This document shows, piece by piece, positions 45,101-54,100 of a stretch of 64,000 nucleotides of DNA; position 1 is the stretch's first letter, and the number at the start of each line of letters is the position of its first letter. This DNA comes from Eremophila alpestris peregrina (taxonomy: Eukaryota > Chordata > Aves > Passeriformes > Alaudidae): NCBI GenBank assembly GCA_009792885.1, contig WMCF01000018.1, positions 276,890 to 340,889 on the forward strand, written 5' to 3'. The notes below the pieces were generated by a model. The model had not been told where the DNA came from. It did no database searches and saw nothing but the letters and a program-made list of their open reading frames with translations. Both the position numbers and the translations under genes were made by a program.

Positions 45101-48100
45101 GAAGCCACATCGAGACAACTGTGGCAGTTTACTACTATTTTAGAGGTACTACAGCTGTGGTGTCAAAACCATAGCTCATTAATTTCATTACCTGCTTTCA
45201 TCATTGAATACAACCCTGCAGAAAGAGGAGAATCACACTTAAGTTATTTTACATTCTTCTCCTCAGTCCTTTATTTTTCATCTACCATCTCTTCTTTCCC
45301 CTTTTTACTGAATTCTCTTTACTTTTTCTTTTTCTTTGTGTCTGGGTTGTCTTTCATCTCATCAGTTAGGGAAACTCTAAGGAATGTGTGACCCTGTGAA
45401 CATTAATTAAACCTTCACTACACAGGAATTCCTCAGAGCTGGTATTGGTGTTAATGGTCAAAATTCAACTGGTTGTTATGAATTTTATATGTCTCTTGGG
45501 ATGAAGAATGATTGTATGGTATTTTGAGGAGGGAGCTATTCCAGTGCTTCAAAGCTGCCAATTATAATAATAATTTGAGAGTTCACCATTTGCCAAATAT
45601 TTCCTACCTAGTAAAGTTATCATAAAAATATTTCTTTTTCATGATCAGCACTATCTAGGTTGTTAGAAAATACAAATCTTAACTATAAATTGAATTTTTC
45701 ACATATTTTTATTTCCTTTTTTTCCCCCAGTAATCACATTCTTTAGCGAATTTTAAAATAAAGTCTTGGCAAATACTGGAAGACAGGAGCAAGAGACATT
45801 CATGAACAGTAGAGAAGAGAGTGATATGAAAGCTGACAGGTTTGCCAAGGTTGACAGGTGAGACAAACATGTGCCAGGAAACACTAGCAGGTGGCACATG
45901 ATTATGTCACATACATTTGTTATCTTCTGAAAAATAACAGTCTTAGCCAAACTAAAACCAAGTTCATTTTTCATCTTTACCTTTCCATCCAGTTGAAAAC
46001 CTCCTTCAGATTACCCCACCATATACTTCCATAAGCAAGGGAAAAGATTTGTTGTTAGACATTTTACTAATAAGGTGAGTTGGTCAAAGTGGTCAGTCCT
46101 GAAAAAGGGCCTTACACAAAGTCACTACATGTACCAAAATATTTTACAAACACTTATATATGCTTATTATGTATTTACTAGCTAAAACACAATCTTCTAC
46201 AAGTCTTGTCAATAAGACACTATAAAGAAAAAAACATTTCACTCTTATCTACAGAGTGTAGAAAAAACTTTGATGTGCAATATAGGTCCTACATAAATCC
46301 TACACAGATTAGGGACTTTTACTCCTGCTATTAGATCCTAAAATTTGCATCCATCATACATATAGGGCCAGATTTCAAGACTATGGGAACATCCATAAAC
46401 AAGATTTTAGACTTCTCACTTTAAACAATTAGTATTTGAAGACCCATTTTATTCCTTAGAGTGGGATGTTAATGTCTTTTTCTGAGGTCCTGCACATTAG
46501 ATTAAAATAGTATTATTTTTTGCTAATCCCGAAATGCAATTGATTTCTTAATACATGGCTCATGAAATTGATTTAAATTTTTATAATGAACACCAATATA
46601 ATCTTAATAATATGGAATGTTTCCAATACCATTATAACTTAAGAAAGCTATACTTTTCCATGATGCAGTTCAAAAATACTGTCTGTCCTCTATTGCATGT
46701 AAATTTTGAGAAAAATCTACAAGCCACATCAATGTTTTCATATGTGCCATAAATTTATAACTGGTTCTCATTGGTTCTCAAGGGTTGCTGTATACATCAG
46801 CTGCTAAACCACACAATTCTCATTTGAACATGGGCACCTGGGAGCTGCTGTTCAAGGCCACACTCAGGGAACATCCTCCCTGGCTCCTGTGCAGGGCCAT
46901 AGCCTTTCTCCAGCTCCTGGGCCTGGCATAAGGCACAAGGAGATGGGGACAGACAGCAGATATGTCCATCTATAATTCCAAAGTAGAAAAGAAACACAGC
47001 GGTGTTCTGGGAATGAGGCCTTTTGCACTGCAGTAATTCCAAACAGATACGAAATTAAAGGATATAGTACATGAAGTGTGAGATTTGACTGGTTTCACTA
47101 GCATAATTCTGAAATACAGCCAAAAGTAGAATGCCTTTCCTCATAAGAAACTGAACTGTAACTGACATGGTTGTGCAGAACTCTATTCAGCCTCATCCTC
47201 ATCCTGGCACAGGCATGCATCTAAATCATGCCCTTACAGGGAACCAAAGTCAAACAGCACAAGGCTTAAAGGATTAAATATTTATTCTGGATATTGGCAC
47301 TATTCCTGTCACCAGCCCAATTCACCTATCAACATCTCAGTTTTATCATAAAACTGGCAATAGTCAGTGCTCAACTGCAGGCAGCACAAAGCCCAGCTCT
47401 CACCATTATTTTTCTTTCTTTTTTTTTTTTTCTTTCAGTGAACAGCCCCAGATCGGCCACAAAGAAGATTCTGCATTTCTACCTTATGTCCCCCATTTCT
47501 AGTAAAAGGATATTTGAAAAAGATGATCCTTTCATCCAACTCGTAAAATTTTTCAGATATAAAATGTAGTCCTTCCTCTAGAAATCCAATTCTTCAGAAG
47601 TACCAATTCAATAAGTAATTAAAATCTGAAGTAGGTTGGGTGAATCTCACTGTTACAAACATCAACAGAGCACCCTGATCCCATTTTATCTACTCTGTCC
47701 CCCAAGGATGCCCAACACAAGGCCAAGCTCACTGATCTATTCTGCTGCTCATTGTTAAGGTGATGGGGAGGCATGGCAGGAACACACATGCTCCATCTCC
47801 TGCTTCACAGCTCTGGAAAGTTTGAAGGTAGGACAAGGAGCCAGACCACAAAAGCAGCTGCTTCCCAGCGGAACAATTCCAACATGGATACTCTTTCCCA
47901 GAAAGGAAAGGGAGTGGTGAAGGGCAAAAAGTCAGAAGGGAATTTCCCCAGCACTGGAGTTTTCTCTCCATGAAGAGGAATACAAGTACAGAGCCTACAG
48001 GCACAACTCACAGGATCTTGCAAGTTTGCTTCATACAAATAGCAACCGTCTTTTTAACATTTAATGACAATCTAACATATAAAAACTAGGTATTTTTCAG

Positions 48101-51100
48101 GTTTTATGGGAGTTTTTAGTTTGAAAATTGATCTTTTATAGAGTCTTGCTGAATTGTGATTCGCATTAACTTCAGCAGACATTTAAAAAATCATCGCATC
48201 TACAAATTATCGCATTTTCTTGGTATCTCAATCATGTATTATTTAAGGCATTTTATTAATTTTTTTCAGATTGGCAAACAACACAAGCCCTTTGAAATTT
48301 GTGCTTCTATATAAATATGCTTGTAGATACTTAAATAACACAGTCATAAATTCATTTTCTCTTACATTGCATGTGTCATGAATACTTGCCTACATGAACA
48401 ACAAGAATGCCAAAAAATCTCCCAAGTCTGGCCAGAAGTGCAGTATTTATACTTGAATTAAAATGAATTCCATGTGCAAACTAAAGTAGCACTCCATCAA
48501 TAAAACATTTCAACCACTGTCTGTGGTATGGCACTGAGGCATCTCTTTTCAGCTTTATCTGACACTAGGGAGTTCTTGCCTTATGCAGCTAAGAACTATT
48601 TTAAGCATATCTTCAAATACTTAGTTTAATTTACATCTATATTAAAGAACTATATTCAGGTGTGCATGAATATATAAATAAGTATATATTTGAATTTTCA
48701 CAACAAAACCTTTTCGTATTATTTAATTTTATATTATAAACTTCTTAATGGGTACTCACCATCTGATCAAAAATGCTGCCCTGTCATTTCCTAGTTCTAA
48801 ACCATTATGTTATTTTGTCTGTTGACAGTTGGAACAAAATACAGTCAATTTCTAACACAGAGGTGCATGAAAAATATACTTTCCTATTTGTCATTCTCAC
48901 TTTTCTTTCAGAATGGTTTTATGCAAATGTTGGTATGAATTTCAATACTGATTTAAGTTCAGAAATAAAATCTAAACACAACTATATGAAGGATCTAGAG
49001 AGGAAAGGAAGTTTGAGAATTAAGTAACCAGGAGAAAAGAGCTTTGTCAGTAAAGAGGGTGGTACATAAATGGGCCAATTAAAAGATTAGTGGGAATTCA
49101 TCAGTGGTAATGAATTTCAAGTATCTTCTCCAGGAGGACCTTGGATCTTTACTGAAAAGTAGCATGGTTGCTTCTCTGAGCTCTCAGAAAAGTACAAAGA
49201 GTTGCTTCATAATACAGACAGAAGCAAGCTATTAGCAAACTGAAAGGTTTGAAAATAACCTCTTGAACTGTAATTACACGCAAGTGGGAAGAATTCTATA
49301 AAGCAAAATGTGTACACACTGTGTTCAGGATTAGAAATAGCTGAGCAAGTTAGATGCGCAAAATTACATTTACAAAAGATTATTTTAGCATAGCCAAAAT
49401 GACAAAAATATAGAGGTCCAACCTAGAAAAGATAAATGGAGACAGGCTTGTATTCTCCTTGTTTGTCTGTGACTCTTTGCCAGGTCCACTAGCAAGGCCC
49501 CACAGACATGAACTGAAAACAAGCAGTGTGAGGACTCTGAATACATTTTAAAAGACCAAGTAACTCTTCCACAATAGTTAAAAGGACTATGAGGAGCCAA
49601 AACTCTGCTTATTCTGCACAAGTATTTAATGGTAGAATCATACAATCATAAAGTTTGGAAAAGATCTTCAGGATCATCAAGTCCAAGTCCTTTGACTGAG
49701 CACAACCACGTCAACTCAACCACAGTACCAAGGGCCACATCCAGTCATTTCTTGAATATTTCCAAGGATGGTGACTCCACACTTCCCTGGGCAGCCCATT
49801 CCAATGCTTAACCACCCTTTCAGTGAAAAACTCTTCCTGATTCAGCCTGAACGTCCCGGGGCACATCTTGAGGCCATGTCCTCTTGTTCCATCTCTGGTT
49901 GCCTGGGAGAAGAGGCTGACCCCCACCTAGCTACAACCTCCTTTCAAGCAGTTGGAAGGAGTGATAAGATCCCTCCTGAGCCTGCTTTTCTCCAGGCTAA
50001 ACAAGCCCAGCTCCCTCAGCTGCTCCTCATATGACTTGCTCTTTGTGCTGCACCAAAAGCCAGCACCATCATTTTATCTGTCGGATGTGTACACTCCATA
50101 GCTGTACTCAAAAAAAAAAATAAGCCAGCGCTTTTATTAGCAACTTAACAGAACATAAATTCCAGTACAGACTTGTAAAGGAACTTCTCCTGAGGGAAAA
50201 ACATAATTAGAGTTTTCCAGAATAGTAAAGGGATGTTGTGTTTTTGATCTGTTTCAGACATATTCAGAATTCTAACTATCTATATTTATAGGTTCCAAAA
50301 GATTTTCAACAAGTCTGTGTAAAAACGTTTTTTTGGTTTGTTTTAGAAGATGCCTGTTTATCATACATTTTCTTGTCCACTAAAGCATCTATCCAGACAC
50401 AAGACCGTGTTAGAATTATTTCAGACATGCATTAATCACAGTTGATGAAAGACTTTAGGCAGCTATTCAGTTTTAATAAAAACTCTTGAAAGTTATTATC
50501 CACATAAAGAAATCTCTTGGAAAGTTTCATACAAAAAGCAAAACAGAAACCCAATAATTAATAAAGAGATTATGCCATCTTATGTTTTAAATAACACTGA
50601 ACAGATGGTTTAATCTAAAGGGCTATATAAGCCAAAAATAGCAGATTAAAAAGAAAGTTCGTGATAGGCAAGTCCACAGTTCCAGGATTTGAAAATACTA
50701 CAGTGCAGGGCTATATTAAAGTATAATGGAAGTGGAAAGGATAAGGAACTGGTCTGGTCTCCTCAAATATAACTTTTTTATTTTTTATACAATTTATCAA
50801 TGCTTACTTACTTTTACATATTTAGCAAGTTTCTGAATTCCCCAGTATTCTGGTGTCAAGTCAGTGCTTCCTTCCTGACGATGGAGAGGCTGTTCATCTT
50901 CATCAGTCTCTGAGGAACTTTCACCAAGATCTTCAAGGCTGCTCGATGCTTTACTAAAAATAAATAAACAGCATCACCAATTTCTAATACTTGTCAACTA
51001 TAACTAAAATAGGATAAGCATATTTCAAACAGATACGACAACTAGTAAAATACAACTGACATTACCAAATGGTAAGCATAATGATAATTACTGTAGATAG

Positions 51101-54100
51101 GGAAAATAAAAATTAAAAAATTGAGGGAGGAAAAAAAAGTCACCCATACCATTTTGAAGTTTCTTGAATTTTAACCGTTTTAGATTTGCCACTGGCTTTC
51201 TTTTTGGTAGTCGGAGGTACACTACTACTTTTCCCTTCTTCTTCAGAGTCTTTTTTGTGAGCCTTGTCACTACTGGATTTGGGCTTATTTAAAAAAAAAA
51301 AAAACATAGATTTTTTTTTTCCCCAGAATATTATTCAGCATAGTATGATTCAGAGAACTCCTGACTGTCCATGCATTAACAGCTTTGGATGGATGAATAG
51401 CTCAGTAAATGTCTCTGGTTGCTTTGTGAACTCACATAAACAAATTAATTTACTATCTTCTGGCAAAGAATGTAAGTGCTTAGCTATGTGGCATATGAAG
51501 GTATCTCTCCCTTTGTTCTGAACTGATCTCACTGGCTCATTTTCATTTGATGCCCTTTATTTTTGCCCTAGAACAGACAGTTCCCTATTTACCCTTTATC
51601 CCCAGACATGGGTTTCTGTATCTTCTCCTCCTCTAGTCATCTTATTTCCAGGCAGTTTTGGTCTGCCTTGTTCTTCCACACACTTAGATGTTCCACAGCT
51701 TTGATCATGCTGAATACAATAGATATTACTTTCCTTGTATTCAAAAAAAACTCCTAGTTCTAGCTGGCCACAGTCTCTGGTGCTTTTTTTGTCCCTAACT
51801 GACAATGTTGTGAAAGCAAAATGTCTTTTTGAGCCTGAGCTGGTCACTCTATCACAGTCACAAGAAAAAAGTAGAATATTACTTATGATTGCAGTCAATT
51901 TCACTGCATCACTACGTCAAGACTTTAACAATAACTGTGGAAAAAAGGTAGCTCTTGCTGTGGAAAGCCAATTTCTTTTTAACTGATAACCACAGGTCAC
52001 ATCCAAAATCTCTTAAAATGTTTCTTGCAACTTGTTAAATGGGTAGACTTGAGAAAGATACTATTTTTTATTTTTTTTCTAGGATGACATTGAAAGGCTT
52101 TTCTGCAGATATTCTTCTTCCTCCACTAACACAAAACCAGGAAATGTGAAATCCAAACAGATTTCTGATTTCAGAAGACAAATCCAACATCATCCAATAT
52201 ATGTATATTCTATTTTGGGTGTTCAAACTTTGAGATAATCTCATCAGTGAATATCATTGCTAAGCAGAGCTAGAGAAGTAGCTCATATAATATGAAATCA
52301 TTATCAAGTGGCAGTAATAAGAGACATTCTGATTTTCCATCCTGGACCTCTTTTACCTCCCTCAGAAAGTGCGGTTTAGATCAGGTTTTCTAATCAGTCT
52401 TGCTTTAAAAGGAATTTTACACCAAAAATATGATGATATCAGAGTCCTGGAGGACCAGTACTGCAGATGACTAAATGTTCCTTCCCTGCCTTGCTGTGGA
52501 AATTATGTAACAACATCAAAGTTGTCACATGACAGAAACAACCTGAGAACTCCCTTTGGTAGTCCAAACTCTCCCCATATAAATTAACCTACAGTAAGCT
52601 TTGTTTCATTTTTCCTAACTTAATAATGGAAACCTGTAACATGCAGCCCTATCATTAGCACAGTTTAGAGAGACCTACAGGCAAATTCAAGTTTAAAGAT
52701 AACTACTTATCTTTGGGAAGCACAAAGCCCACTGCTCTTCCAATTCATACATGGTTTTAACCTCTGACCAGTGGATCCTGATGAAGAACTTTTCCCTTTC
52801 CCACATGCAGTCTCTTCTGTCAAATCATCAAGGCTCTGTGATTGGCCAGAAATCCCAGCATCTTCCACATGCTGATAATTCTCCTCGTGTGCTGGTTCTT
52901 CAGAAAAACTATATTCCTAATAAAAGGAGACGTGGTTTGTCACTCATATTGCTGTATGAATAGTGAACATTAAAACAGTAAGTTATAAGCACAATTCCAG
53001 GACTCCATGCTTAAAAGCTGTATGCATTAAACATAGAATTAGATTCTAAGCACAAAATTATATTGTCTTTAAAAGAATAAAGCATTAATTTGGAAAGTAC
53101 TAGTTATCAAGTGCAAATTGAAGTTTTTTAAGTAAAGAAGTTGATAAATTTGGAACTTCCAGAACATTCTTGAATATTTGGTGTCGCTTGATTTCTAATA
53201 TGTCAAAAATCTGTGACACAAGCACTTTCATAGAACCTAGGTCCAAATGAGTTTTAAGATTTAGAAATGCAAAGTCAGCCGTTCTACTTTCAACAGATCA
53301 TTTACATAAAAACGTTTTCCCTGTGTAAAGGATTTACAAAAAATTCCCACAAAAAAGTAACGAACATAAAACTGAAAATAGGCCATCATAAACTGCTAGA
53401 CTTCAGCTCCAAGTAATTTAATTTGGTATAGTTTAGAATTAATATAAACACACTCCATTTAATTTTTTTCACCTTCTGTCTCTCAGGACAAAACATTGTT
53501 GAATAAGTCACTTATAAGAATGGAGCTGAGTGGCACCTACCAATCCTTCAGCTGTCAGTGTCTAGTACCATGGCTGATCAATAATGTGCAGAACAGAAAG
53601 GACTGTTGTCAACTCTTATTCTCTATTGGAACACATTCAACTTTTACAGGAAAGTCAACATACAACCGTTACTTATTATTATTATTATTGTTATTGCAGC
53701 TGTCAGTACCAGATAGGTGAAGACATTCCCTTGTGTGACTGATTCAAGGCAGTTTTAGGGAGACTGTCACAGCAGGCTCTGTTTTCAACTGGTCCCTGAT
53801 GAGAATCAGCTGTTGAAGCCTTGCCAACTCAAGTGTCTAATTCCAAACTAACTCATGCTAATGCTCTCATTCTGAAAATGTACTCTAGACAAGACAATTT
53901 AGCACATGATAAACCAGATAAATCACAGGGGAATTGGTGCTGTAGCTTCATCAGTTAAGCATACTTTAAGAAGCATGTTTGCTACAGCATTATATGCCAG
54001 CACAGCAATTCTGAACGTTAGCTTGAACAAGGCCAGGCAGATGTTATAAAAGTTAATTGGTTTTGCAATATATGTGTATGTAATGAGCTTCTTGAAGATC

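Noticed and set aside
45071..45391. 106-codon plus-strand open frame with a Phe/Ser-rich hydrophobic C-terminal part
   Set aside because: The hydrophobic stretch comes from a pyrimidine-rich tract inside an intron; no promoter, splice pattern or family match.
51088..51270. 60-codon Lys/Arg-rich minus-strand open frame over ODAD2 exon 4
   Set aside because: It is in the wrong phase: the frame reading SDKAHKK...KIQETSK joins exons 3 and 5, while this frame does not and runs through the donor.
51596..51904. 102-codon minus-strand open frame in intron 3
   Set aside because: No similarity to the ODAD2 linker, no convincing splice sites in phase, and the flanking exons already join in frame without it.
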